From assembly GCA_020160935.1 (NCBI GenBank), contig JAIUPL010000010.1:1-64000 (forward strand): 64,000 nt of DNA, written 5' to 3'. The notes under the pieces are model-generated. The model made no database searches, had not been told where the DNA came from, and saw only the letters and a program-made list of their open reading frames with translations. Positions 1 to 7,650 of this stretch are shown here, piece after piece; positions within the stretch are counted from its first letter, which is position 1, and every line of letters starts with the position of its first letter. The DNA comes from Bacteroidota bacterium (GTDB lineage: Bacteria > Bacteroidota > Bacteroidia > Chitinophagales > Saprospiraceae). The translations under genes were made by a program, and so were the position numbers.

Positions 1-149
1 GATTTGACCCGCATTTGTGACAACATTTTTGCTCCGTAACCATAAGAAAATCCTTTTTATCACAAAAATACAAATCACTCACATATTTACACTACCAAAT
101 TCTAATAGTGCCATACAGTGGATTTTAATATTTCGCGACCGTTTCATTC

Positions 150-497
150 CTACTCACCCAACTCCACCCTTTCAATCAACAACTCATTCCCCTGCACCAC
201 ATTCGCACAGGGCTTCCCGCACTGGCAGACAAACCTGTAGTTGTGAACTTCTGTAATTTGCCCGCAATCAAGGCATTGGATCAGCACGGGCACCAGGTTT
301 ACGCGCAGGGCAACGCCTTTAAAACGCACTTCGTCTTCTTCTACTACGGCATCGAAAGCGTTTTGCAGGAGCACGGTTTCTACATTGGCAAGCGGGCCCA
401 CCTTGAGTTCGATGGCTTTCAAACGCCCGAGTTCCTCGGTAGAAAATGTTTCTTCGAGGGTGCGGAAAATGGTGCGGACGAGTGAAATTTCATGCAT
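150..497 (-). CDS. hypA: HypA, hydrogenase nickel-insertion chaperone
   Basis: HypA delivers nickel, with HypB, to the large subunit of [NiFe] hydrogenases during cytoplasmic maturation. The 115-residue product starts with the family's Met-His-Glu N-terminus, whose His2 binds nickel. It carries a zinc site with C75-x2-C78 followed by C91, C93 and C97. The start at 497 is chosen because it gives the MHE N-terminus; the upstream in-frame extension runs into an intergenic hairpin. It is the last gene of the hydrogenase locus inside the window. The 149 bases beyond it to the window edge show no gene or repeat. Family assignment is firm; hydrogenase specificity is inferred from context. Confidence 0.93.
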   Translation of the reverse strand: MHEISLVRTIFRTLEETFSTEELGRLKAIELKVGPLANVETVLLQNAFDAVVEEDEVRFKGVALRVNLVPVLIQCLDCGQITEVHNYRFVCQCGKPCANVVQGNELLIERVELGE

Positions 498-522
498 GTG
501 GAATGTCTCTGTGCAAATCCAT

Positions 523-625
523 ACTCTACACTTTGTGTCCTTTGTGAAACCTTCGTGTTCTTCGTGGTAAAAAGATTTAACCACAACGGGCACGAAGGTT
601 TCACGAAGGACACAAAGTGTAGAGT
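523..625. repeat. long inverted repeat, TTTGTGAAACCTT family, copy 1
   Basis: Arms at 523-571 and 576-625 are near-perfect reverse complements and start with ACTCTACACTTTGTGTCC. They lie between the TPR gene stop (744) and the hypA start (497). The same family recurs at 6471, 48241 and 60775. Between this element and the TPR stop, 656-743 holds an unpaired stretch with ATCCGTT-like units and a GTTCGGCT-type motif resembling the arm ends at 14689-14906. Confidence 0.85.
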
Positions 626-743
626 GTACAGATATTATTCATTACAAGGTAATGGCCGTCAGGCCATAAAATCCGTTAAAATCAGAAAAAATCCGTTTCA
701 TCCGTTCTTCCATCCCTCTACGAGCGGCGTAGCCGAACAGACA

Positions 744-2261
744 CTACTGTTCCTCCAGCACCACCCGCAACTGCTCCAGTTTGAGCAATTGTTTATCCGC
801 TTCGGCAACAAGCCCCGGGTCGTTCGTCAGCGATTTCGCTTCGCGCGCCATCTCGATCATCTGCTCGAAAAACGCCTGGTTGGAGTTCTCTTCGTCTAAT
901 TGCACATGCCAGCAAGACTCCACGTAGTTCAGCAGCGTGACGGCGCGCTCCATTGGCCAGGCTTCTGCGGTGCGTATAGCCAGCGCTTCGGCGTAGTAAA
1001 ACAGCGCTTTTTCATAGTTATCGGTGTGGATGGCCTCGGGATATTTCGTCAGCGCATTGGCGTAATTGCAGCACACCATGGCGTATTCGTACGGGTACTG
1101 TTCGCGGGTGTAAAACTTCAGCGCCTGCTGAAACGAGGACGACGAAATGCCCGCCCAGATGCTTTTTTTCTTTTCCTCATCCGGCATTTCCGCATAAATA
1201 ACGCCCAGATACTGATGGATGTCGGCATACACGTCGGGGGTTTCATCGATGTCGAATACCTTCAAAGCATGCTGAAAACTTTCCAGGGCACTTCGGAAAA
1301 ACTGCGGATTATCTTTTTGGGCCCAGGTGTACAGCAGAATGCCCCTGCGATAGTGCGCCTGCGCGAGCAGTTCGGGCATTTCTTCCGCTCTCAGAATCTC
1401 GACCGCCCGGTTGATGTAACCCAGCGCTTCAGAAAAACTTTCCGAGTAATTGGCCACCTGGGCGGCGTCGATCAGCAACAGCGCTTCTTCCAACTTGCGC
1501 TCCTGTTTCTGATATTGCTGGAGCACATCCCAAAGCATGTCTTTCAGACTGGAAAGCAGCGCAGTGTCGTAAGGGACTACCAGTTTTTTCATCCACACGC
1601 CGCAGAGCGTTGCCTTGAGTTCGGGCGTTGCGTCGTCAGAAATGGCCGATTTAAGTGCGTCTTCCAGCAAGTGTTCCGCTTGCAGCAATTCGCCGAGGTC
1701 GGTCAGGAAAATGGCATATTGCCGTGCTGTGAAAGCATAATATTCGCCATTGGGCGCGCTGTTGAGCGCTTCCCGGTAGAAATAGCGGGTTTTATCGAGG
1801 TCGAAACCCGTTTCCGTGGCAGCATAATGGTGTAAAATGGCCGAGTTGTGGCAGAAGCGGTATTCTTCAAAAGGGTTGAAATCCGATGTAAGGCGCTGTG
1901 TATCAATGGGAATGCCGTTTTGAAGGCAATTGATGATGTCGATGTCATTCAGCAGCACTGAACTGCCGGCAAGGTATTCGTAGGCCTTTTCGTAGTTGCC
2001 TAATTTGGCAAAAACGAGGCCCAGCAAATGCGACGCATTGAACTCGATTTCCTCCGACAGCAGGTAAGGCGGCATCACATTCTGCCAGTCGAGCGGCTGC
2101 GTGATGCCGTTCTTTTTCCGGACAATCAGGTGAAAAGCCGAAGATTTAGGCGCTTGTTCCAGCAGATCGACAAGGTCGACGAGTTCGTGGAGCCGCGGCT
2201 CGGAATGTATCATCTGCCCGATTTCAGGCAGCAGGTCGGAAGTAGTGAAAATGCTTATCAT
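744..2261 (-). CDS. TPR-repeat protein of the hydrogenase locus
   Basis: A 505-residue soluble protein with no signal peptide or membrane segment. From about residue 145 to the end it is built of TPR-like helical pairs, with recognisable alanine/tyrosine-rich units such as YFYREAL, SFQHALKVF, SFQQALKFY and ALFYYAEALAI. The N-terminal 130 residues match nothing I recognise. Its start overlaps the stop of the upstream 103-residue gene in an ATGA arrangement (2258-2261), so the two are probably translationally coupled. Being cytoplasmic and downstream of the maturation protease, it is likely a hydrogenase assembly or partner-binding scaffold. That role is inferred only from position; I recall TPR genes near group 2a hydrogenases elsewhere but cannot verify it here. 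Confidence 0.8.
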   Translation of the reverse strand: MISIFTTSDLLPEIGQMIHSEPRLHELVDLVDLLEQAPKSSAFHLIVRKKNGITQPLDWQNVMPPYLLSEEIEFNASHLLGLVFAKLGNYEKAYEYLAGSSVLLNDIDIINCLQNGIPIDTQRLTSDFNPFEEYRFCHNSAILHHYAATETGFDLDKTRYFYREALNSAPNGEYYAFTARQYAIFLTDLGELLQAEHLLEDALKSAISDDATPELKATLCGVWMKKLVVPYDTALLSSLKDMLWDVLQQYQKQERKLEEALLLIDAAQVANYSESFSEALGYINRAVEILRAEEMPELLAQAHYRRGILLYTWAQKDNPQFFRSALESFQHALKVFDIDETPDVYADIHQYLGVIYAEMPDEEKKKSIWAGISSSSFQQALKFYTREQYPYEYAMVCCNYANALTKYPEAIHTDNYEKALFYYAEALAIRTAEAWPMERAVTLLNYVESCWHVQLDEENSNQAFFEQMIEMAREAKSLTNDPGLVAEADKQLLKLEQLRVVLEEQ

Positions 2262-2569
2262 AAAGTGACGTGCAGCATGCGAACGCCCGGCTGGTGCATG
2301 TACAGCAGGTCGCGGTCAGAGTCATCCAAATCGTGGTCAATGATAATTTCCTGCAGGGAAATGGTTTTGTCGCCTTCGAGATTTCTGGTTTTCAACATTT
2401 GCAGGTCGCCCTTGTGAATGGTCGGAAAAATCTCGTCGTCCATAGGCGCCAGTAGCAATGCATGAAGTTGCGGGTAATAAACGGTGTATACCTTATCCAG
2501 GTCGCCAAAAACAGTTCCGGCAATATCGCCTGAAATCCAGAGGTGTTGTGTGCGCAGTTTTATTCCCAT
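2258..2569 (-). CDS. small uncharacterised protein of the hydrogenase locus
   Basis: A 103-residue acidic protein with no recognised domain, signal peptide or membrane segment. Its start codon lies inside the end of the maturation protease gene (10-bp overlap, 2560-2569) and its stop overlaps the TPR gene start by 4 bp. It is therefore sandwiched in a tightly coupled protease-orphan-TPR unit. This makes it a real gene and probably an accessory factor for the hydrogenase, but the sequence gives no reaction. The alternating hydrophobic pattern in the first half suggests a small beta-rich fold. Confidence 0.75.
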   Translation of the reverse strand: MGIKLRTQHLWISGDIAGTVFGDLDKVYTVYYPQLHALLLAPMDDEIFPTIHKGDLQMLKTRNLEGDKTISLQEIIIDHDLDDSDRDLLYMHQPGVRMLHVTL

Positions 2570-3054
2570 GTGGAAGGTATTTCAAGGCCCAGGTCGGCCA
2601 TGATCAAATCGGTTACCTGTTTTCCTGCCTGCAAAACACCTTCGCTGATGCCAATTTCCAGGCGTGTATCGCTAACGGCGATCAGGTAAACGGAAATGTC
2701 TTCGGGGTATTCCGCACCCAGTATTTTTTTGGCGTAGGAAAGCGCCTGATCCCATTTGAGGCTGTGCAAAAACACCATCGGATCGTCCTGGATCGAGGCT
2801 TCCACTTCACTTGCCGGAAGCCGGTACAAGGTGCCATCGGGTTCGCCGGTGTTCATCACGGCATCCACGAAAATGATGCGCTCATGGCCTTTGAGTTGAA
2901 ACAGCACCTCGAACGCGGACGTGCCCATATCGATCAGACTGATATGGTCGGGGGTATCGCCGAGCCGTTTTTTCAGTTCATCGATCACCGTGCAGCCGAT
3001 GCCGTCGTCGCTGCGCACAGGATTGCCGAAACCGAGAATGGCTGTTTGCTTCAT
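2560..3054 (-). CDS. [NiFe]-hydrogenase maturation endopeptidase (HyaD/HybD family)
   Basis: This peptidase removes the C-terminal extension of the large subunit after nickel insertion, allowing the active site to close. The 164-residue length fits the M52 family. The N-terminal GFGNPVRSDDGIG motif is diagnostic. Metal-binding candidates are D16/D17 (the family more often has Glu), D64 in FVDA and H97 in FLHSL, matching the E16/D62/H93 triad known from HybD. It lies downstream of the large subunit gene, its likely substrate, which ends in a cleavable 15-residue tail. It overlaps the next gene by 10 bp. Confidence 0.92.
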   Translation of the reverse strand: MKQTAILGFGNPVRSDDGIGCTVIDELKKRLGDTPDHISLIDMGTSAFEVLFQLKGHERIIFVDAVMNTGEPDGTLYRLPASEVEASIQDDPMVFLHSLKWDQALSYAKKILGAEYPEDISVYLIAVSDTRLEIGISEGVLQAGKQVTDLIMADLGLEIPSTWE

Positions 3055-3080
3055 TTATTCTTTCGTTTTGAATGTGTTTT

Positions 3081-3572
3081 AGTGTTTTGGGGGCCTCAGC
3101 CCCCGGCCCCCTCTCCAACGGGAGAGGGGGAGGGGGCCGCTCTTGGCTTTTGTAATAATTGCAGGCTGTTAAGTTCGGTATTTGTTATCAAAAACGGGTG
3201 CAATAATAACTACAAATGACTATCCGCATGTTGTACCCCACAGTTGGGCTGGCGCCAGTACAACAACTGCCAAGCACTGTTCAGGCGGTGGTATGGGCTT
3301 TAGCCCGTCGGGACAGCGCCATTCATGGCGCTCTGCACAAAAATTATGAATAATGCGCCTTAAAAGGCGCTATCCCGACGGGCTAAAGCCCATACCACCG
3401 CCTGAACAGCGCTTGGCATATCTCGTAACTTAGGCCACTATCAAGGTCTTACCCACAGTAAAAGTCGACAGGATTCAATATGGAGATTGTCATTTAACCA
3501 CAAATGCCAAGAGCGAAGCACCTCCCCCTCTCCCGTTGGAGAGGGGGCCGGGGGGGAGGCCCCCAAAACACC
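3081..3572. repeat. outer arms of a nested inverted repeat between hydrogenase large subunit and protease
   Basis: GC-rich arms at 3081-3147 and 3506-3572 are reverse complements, sharing GTTTTGGGGGCCT, CCCCTCTCC and an outer AGAGCG/CGCTCT end. The right arm ends a few bases from the stop of the large-subunit gene (3579). Each arm also folds on itself through a CTCTCC...GGAGAG stem. Together with the inner repeat, this explains most of the 524-base gene-free gap 3055-3578; no ORF of note is seen there. Confidence 0.85.
3269..3417. repeat. inner 52-nt inverted repeat
   Basis: Arms 3269-3320 and 3366-3417 are nearly perfect reverse complements around a 45-nt loop. They contain GTATGGGCTTTAGCCCGTCG, itself partly self-complementary (GGGCTTTAGCCC). 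The element lies inside the outer repeat, giving a two-level hairpin. I recall phrases of the GGGCTTTAGCCCGTCGGG type as dispersed repeats in unrelated environmental bacteria; that is recall only. Confidence 0.85.
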
Positions 3573-3578
3573 CCAACC

Positions 3579-5171
3579 TCACAACTTAAACTTCGCCAGT
3601 TCCTTGCCCGTTTTAGCGTCGTGCGCATGCACGGTACACACCAGGCAGGAGTCGAACGAGCGGGCCACCATGCCTACTTCCACCGGATCGTGTGGGTCTT
3701 CGATTTCGATGCCGGTGAGGGCCGATTCAATCGGGCCGCTCTTGCCTTGTTCGTCGTTCGGGCCCACGTTCCAGGTGGTGGGCGCCATTACCTGGTAGTT
3801 CTTGATGACACCGTTTTTGATTTCGATCCAGTGCGCCAGCGAGCCGCGTGCGGCTTCCGTAGCGCCGAAACCGATACCATCTTTTTCTTCCGGTTTGATG
3901 TAGAACGGGCCATCAAGGTCGATTTCCGACAGCCACTGGTTCAGAAATTCGTACAAGCGTGGAGCCTCGTGTACACGCGCCAGCGAGCGTACGAAGACGC
4001 TGGGGCCCATTTTGGCCATAACGTCAGCGAACAGCGGGTCTTTGATCTGGTGATCCAGGTTGGCCGGGTTGGCGTTCATCAGAACGCGGGCCAGCGGGCC
4101 TGCTTCTGCTGCGAAACCGTCGTAACGTGGTGCTTTGGCCCAACTGTATTTGCCACCGAAGTCCGTTTCAGCCAGCGTATGCGAAGGCATGGGCGTGGGG
4201 AACGGCTCTTTCCAGGGGTGTTCGGCAGGCACATCGGCGTACCAGGAGTGTTTGACGTGTTCGCGGATTTTGAGGTGGTCGAATTCATGCCAGTTTTTAC
4301 CATCAAAAAAGCCGGACGAACTGATGAGGGCCTTGTTGCGGCCTTCCACCGTCGGATGGTTGTACAGGTCTTTATGCAGGTAGGTGCCGTAAGCGAGGAA
4401 TTTGCCTACGCCCTGACCGAATTTATCAAGTCCGAATTCGAGGCTGGCGCGGATAAACAGACCCAGGTCGCTGTTGCGCTGGCTTTCGTTTTCTTCCACC
4501 CAGGCCATGAGGTCGTCCCAGGTTTTGATTTGCAGGTAGCGCTCGATGGAGCATCCCAGCCAGACAGGCTCCAACCAGTCGTTGCGGAAGTGGTTCATGA
4601 TGGCGTGTGCCCGCGTGATGTCTTTCAGCGTAGGCGCGCACATCACACCGCCAGGTACCATGTAGGAAGAGTGCGGCCATTGTCCGCCAAACAGCGAATA
4701 CACTTCCACCGTGCGGCCGGAAGCCGTTACCCCTTTCTGGAAAGAAGTGCCCACGTAAGCGGCAAAACGTTTGACTACTTCGGCATACAAGGGTTTGTTG
4801 GCAAATTTTTTATTGGCCAGGTCGGTAGCAAAAATGGCGTAGAACCAGCGTGGAATCGACTGAATTGTTTCCGTCGCCTGACCGATGGCGCGCAGCAGCA
4901 GGGCATTTGGCGGCAAAGTGGTTTTCCAGGCCGTATCGAGCGCGGAAGAAGCGCAGTAGAGGTGCGAACCGCCACAGATACCACAGATACGCGGCGTCAC
5001 GATCAGTCCCGACTGCGGGTCTTTGCCCTCCATAATTTTTTCAAAACCGCGGAACATGGCCGCTTGAGTATGTGCCCGCGTGACCACGCCGTTTTCCATG
5101 TAAACCTTTACGTCGAGGTCGCCTTCGACACGGCCCACCGGAGATATATTGAGTTCTTTTATTGTTGACAT
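3579..5171 (-). CDS. [NiFe]-hydrogenase large subunit, group 2a-like
   Basis: Catalytic subunit holding the Ni-Fe(CN)2CO centre that splits or forms H2. It has 530 residues. The N-terminal ligand motif is RICGICGGSH with C63 and C66; the C-terminal motif is DSCLVCTVH with C509, C512 and H515. The predicted maturation cut follows H515 and releases a 15-residue tail. Ser replaces the commoner Pro in the D-P-C motif. There is no twin-arginine signal on any subunit, so the enzyme should be cytoplasmic, as for cyanobacterial HupSL and mycobacterial Huc, whose sequences the small subunits resemble. It follows small subunit copy 1 after 65 bp, and its TGA stop opens onto the repeat at 3506-3572. Probable role: uptake of H2, perhaps atmospheric, feeding respiration. 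Confidence 0.95.
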   Translation of the reverse strand: MSTIKELNISPVGRVEGDLDVKVYMENGVVTRAHTQAAMFRGFEKIMEGKDPQSGLIVTPRICGICGGSHLYCASSALDTAWKTTLPPNALLLRAIGQATETIQSIPRWFYAIFATDLANKKFANKPLYAEVVKRFAAYVGTSFQKGVTASGRTVEVYSLFGGQWPHSSYMVPGGVMCAPTLKDITRAHAIMNHFRNDWLEPVWLGCSIERYLQIKTWDDLMAWVEENESQRNSDLGLFIRASLEFGLDKFGQGVGKFLAYGTYLHKDLYNHPTVEGRNKALISSSGFFDGKNWHEFDHLKIREHVKHSWYADVPAEHPWKEPFPTPMPSHTLAETDFGGKYSWAKAPRYDGFAAEAGPLARVLMNANPANLDHQIKDPLFADVMAKMGPSVFVRSLARVHEAPRLYEFLNQWLSEIDLDGPFYIKPEEKDGIGFGATEAARGSLAHWIEIKNGVIKNYQVMAPTTWNVGPNDEQGKSGPIESALTGIEIEDPHDPVEVGMVARSFDSCLVCTVHAHDAKTGKELAKFKL

Positions 5172-5236
5172 GATGGTTAGATATTTTAAAGATCAAATCG
5201 GTGCGAGGATGGCCTCCGCCCCAAAATTCCGGTTGA

Positions 5237-6217
5237 CTATTTGGAGGTTTCGAAGTGCTCCTGGTCTACGCCCAAAACGCGTTCGATTTTGCCCATGGCT
5301 TTTTCCACGCCAGCGCGGGTGTAATAACCCAGTTTGGATACGCCTGTAGGCACATCTTGCGGCAGGAAGCCCAGGTATTTCAGCGTTTTGAATACACTTC
5401 CTTTTACCAGATCGTGGTGCGGGAAGCCGGGTTCGGTGCATCCGAGACAGGGGTGATTGGAGCGCGTTTTACTGGAATGGCGGTTCCACAGGATGCGGTT
5501 GCAACTGGCACGCGTCATAGGTCCGCGACAACCAACTTCATAGAACAGACATCCGCCGCGTTTGCCAAAGCCACCGTCTACTTTCTGTGCAAAACTAATG
5601 GCGTTGGTGCAGCCCGTTTGTACAAAGTCAGTAAAGAATGTTTTAGGGCGATGAAATTCATCCACCAGCACATCTTTGATGCGACCGGTAGCAATGGCAA
5701 CCAGAATTTGCGTTACCCAGTCGGGGTGCGCCGGGCAGCCGGGAATATTGATACAAGGCAGGCCACCTTTCGATACATAGCCTGCACCCAGGAAACCGCC
5801 TTTTTTCTCTTTATGGAATTGTACGCCGGTACTTTCGCTCGGATTGGGTGGTACGGCCGGAATGCCACCCCAGGTGGCACAATCGCCGATGGCAACCACG
5901 AATCCAGCTACTTTGGACAGGTCGCGTACCCAGTCCTGCATTGGGCGGTCGGCAAAGTAGTTCATGGTGCCGGTTCCATTTGGCCCCTGCACGATACTGC
6001 CCTCAAAGACCAGGATATCCATCTGGACTTTTCCGGCAATGATGTCGCGAAGCAGGTCGCCCACCTGATCGCCTATTTCCAGACCAATCGAAGGGTGCCA
6101 GAGGATGTTAATTCCGAAGTCGGTGATCAGTTCCACGACGGTTGGTTCTTCGGCATTCAAAAAGGACATGGTGTTGCCGCTGCACGCTCCTCCCTGTAAC
6201 CAGAGTACATTTGCCAT
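5237..6217 (-). CDS. [NiFe]-hydrogenase small subunit, copy 1
   Basis: Electron-transfer subunit with three Fe-S clusters. It has 326 residues from the ATG at 6217, giving MANVLWLQGGACSGNT, the start I know for cyanobacterial HupS; a TTG two codons upstream is less likely. Cluster-ligand candidates are C12, C113 and C161 (proximal), then C203, C223, C230, C239, C257 and C260. The usual C-x2-C of the proximal motif reads C12-S-G-N15, and the canonical His of the distal H-x2-C reads Q200, so both copies have atypical ligation. There is no Tat signal. It is coupled to the large subunit and preceded by a promoter and palindromic operator pair (6282-6346). Confidence 0.95.
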   Translation of the reverse strand: MANVLWLQGGACSGNTMSFLNAEEPTVVELITDFGINILWHPSIGLEIGDQVGDLLRDIIAGKVQMDILVFEGSIVQGPNGTGTMNYFADRPMQDWVRDLSKVAGFVVAIGDCATWGGIPAVPPNPSESTGVQFHKEKKGGFLGAGYVSKGGLPCINIPGCPAHPDWVTQILVAIATGRIKDVLVDEFHRPKTFFTDFVQTGCTNAISFAQKVDGGFGKRGGCLFYEVGCRGPMTRASCNRILWNRHSSKTRSNHPCLGCTEPGFPHHDLVKGSVFKTLKYLGFLPQDVPTGVSKLGYYTRAGVEKAMGKIERVLGVDQEHFETSK

Positions 6218-6281
6218 GAGCAATAAAGTTTTGGTGAGCCAAATAATTTTGAAATCTTGTCTTGTGGTAAAAAGAACTGAA

Positions 6282-6289
6282 CAAAGATA
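6282..6289 (-). promoter_or_regulatory. Bacteroidota -7 box (TATCTTTG) for small subunit 1 / large subunit
   Basis: Read on the minus strand this is TATCTTTG, an exact match to the TAnnTTTG -7 element of the Bacteroidota primary sigma factor. It lies 64 bp upstream of the ATG at 6217. No clear TTTG -33 box is present; that region is instead occupied by the palindrome at 6304-6323. Confidence 0.5.
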
Positions 6290-6303
6290 GTTGTAGGTCA
6301 GTA

Positions 6304-6346
6304 TTTAGAAAACTTTTTCTAAAAAATTTAGAAAATTTTTTCTAAT
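6304..6346. promoter_or_regulatory. two tandem 20-bp palindromes, candidate operators
   Basis: Two near-identical imperfect palindromes, TTTAGAAAACTTTTTCTAAA at 6304-6323 and TTTAGAAAATTTTTTCTAAT at 6327-6346, are repeated with a 23-bp period, about two helical turns. The first covers the -33 region of the adjacent -7 box. This is the usual geometry for a dimeric repressor, or an activator bound just upstream. The TetR proteins encoded at 7651 and 8720 are the nearest candidate ligand-responsive binders. Confidence 0.55.
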
Positions 6347-6470
6347 CAAGATTTCGTCTAAGATAGACTGTTGGCCTTTATTGTATTTAAGGTAGCAAGA
6401 AGAGGAATGAATGAATCGGATAGGGGAGATTCGTTGCGGATTCCCTTACCATGCACAAAAATGATTTGTA

Positions 6471-6576
6471 CACTCTACGCATAGTGTCCTTTGTGAAACC
6501 TTGGTGTACTTCGTGGTTAAAAAAAATTTACCACAAAGGCCACCAAGGTTTCACAAAGGACACTATGCGTAGAGTG
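6471..6576. repeat. long inverted repeat, TTTGTGAAACCTT family, copy 2
   Basis: Arms 6471-6521 and 6527-6576 are reverse complements, beginning CACTCTACGCATAGTGTCC. It lies 52 bp downstream of the stop of small subunit copy 2 and upstream of the copy 1 promoter, so it could end the copy 2 transcript. The 410-base gap 6218-6627 is explained by this hairpin plus the promoter/operator region. Confidence 0.85.
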
Positions 6577-6627
6577 TGCCCGCTTCTTATTATTCGATTC
6601 ATCCAGTTTATCCATCCTGATACCAAC

Positions 6628-7605
6628 TTACGGGGTTTCAGAAGAACTATCCAGCGTTCCGAGTGCTTTTTCGGCAGAAACAGGTGCGTTTTGGGCGCCT
6701 GAGTAGGCATAGTATCCCAATTGAGAACTACCGGTCGGCACGTCTAGTGGCGCAAATCCGAGGTATTTCATGGTTTTAAAAACGCTCCCTTTTTCCAGGT
6801 CATGGTGTGGGAAGCCGGGCTCGGTGCAGCCCAGGCAAGGATGATTGGCGCGTGTTTTACTGGAGTGCCGGTTCCAGAGAATGCGATTGCAGGTAGCGCG
6901 CGACAAGGGGCCCCGACATCCGACCTCGTAGAACAGGCAGCCGCCCCGTTTGCCAAAACCGCCTTCCACCCGTGTGGCAAAACTCATGGTGTTGGGGCAG
7001 CCCGTTTGCACAAAATCGGTAAAGAACGTTTTGGGGCGATTGAGTTCGTCGAGTACAATGTCCTTTACGCGACCCGTAGCCAGGGCAACAAGTATCTGCG
7101 TCATCCAGTCAGGGTGGGCCGGGCAGCCGGGAATATTGATGACCGGAACACCTGCTTTCGACCTGAATTCGGCGCTCAGAAAACCGCCGTATTGATCCTT
7201 GTGGAATTGAAGGCCCGTGCTTTCGGTCGGGTTGGGTGGTACTGCCGGTATGCCGCCCCAGGCAGCGCAGTCGCCCACCGCTACCACATATTTTGCGATG
7301 GGGGCAATATCGTTGATCCAGTCGATCATGGGCCGGTCGGCAAAATAATTCATGGCGCCGCTGCCCGAAGGGCCTTGTATAACTGAACCTTCAAATACAA
7401 AAATGTCCACCTCCATTTTACCCTTCAAAATGTCGCGAAGCAGGTTGGATACCTGTTTGCCGATCTCGAGCGCAAGGGTAGGGTGGTACAATATATTTAT
7501 ACCAAAGTCGGTAATCAATTCAACCACATTGGGCTCTTCGGCGCCCAGAAAAGACATGGTATTGCCGCTACAAGCGCCTCCTTTTAGCCACAATATGTTT
7601 GTCAT
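6628..7605 (-). CDS. [NiFe]-hydrogenase small subunit, copy 2
   Basis: A second complete small subunit of 325 residues, starting MTNILWLKGGACSGNT. It aligns with copy 1 without gaps for about 300 residues, with every candidate cluster Cys (C12, C113, C161, C203, C223, C230, C239, C257, C260) at the same number. It differs in the last 25 or so residues and in point changes such as N189 where copy 1 and, as I recall, HupS have His. No second large subunit is adjacent. It is separated from copy 1 by a hairpin and a promoter, but lies only 45 bp after a TetR gene, so it may be transcribed with the regulators. It could be an alternative electron-transfer partner for the single large subunit. Confidence 0.93.
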   Translation of the reverse strand: MTNILWLKGGACSGNTMSFLGAEEPNVVELITDFGINILYHPTLALEIGKQVSNLLRDILKGKMEVDIFVFEGSVIQGPSGSGAMNYFADRPMIDWINDIAPIAKYVVAVGDCAAWGGIPAVPPNPTESTGLQFHKDQYGGFLSAEFRSKAGVPVINIPGCPAHPDWMTQILVALATGRVKDIVLDELNRPKTFFTDFVQTGCPNTMSFATRVEGGFGKRGGCLFYEVGCRGPLSRATCNRILWNRHSSKTRANHPCLGCTEPGFPHHDLEKGSVFKTMKYLGFAPLDVPTGSSQLGYYAYSGAQNAPVSAEKALGTLDSSSETP

Positions 7606-7650
7606 ACTCGATGGATTGTGAATTGTTAACCGGTCCGGGGGTATGGTGGG

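Noticed and set aside
3504-5168. 554-codon plus-strand open frame opposite the hydrogenase large subunit
   Set aside because: Its translation has no recognisable motif and mirrors a conserved catalytic subunit on the other strand; it is an antisense shadow of biased codon use.
5237-7605. Duplicated small subunit as an assembly artefact
   Set aside because: The copies differ at many residues, have different C-termini and different flanking DNA, so they are true paralogues.
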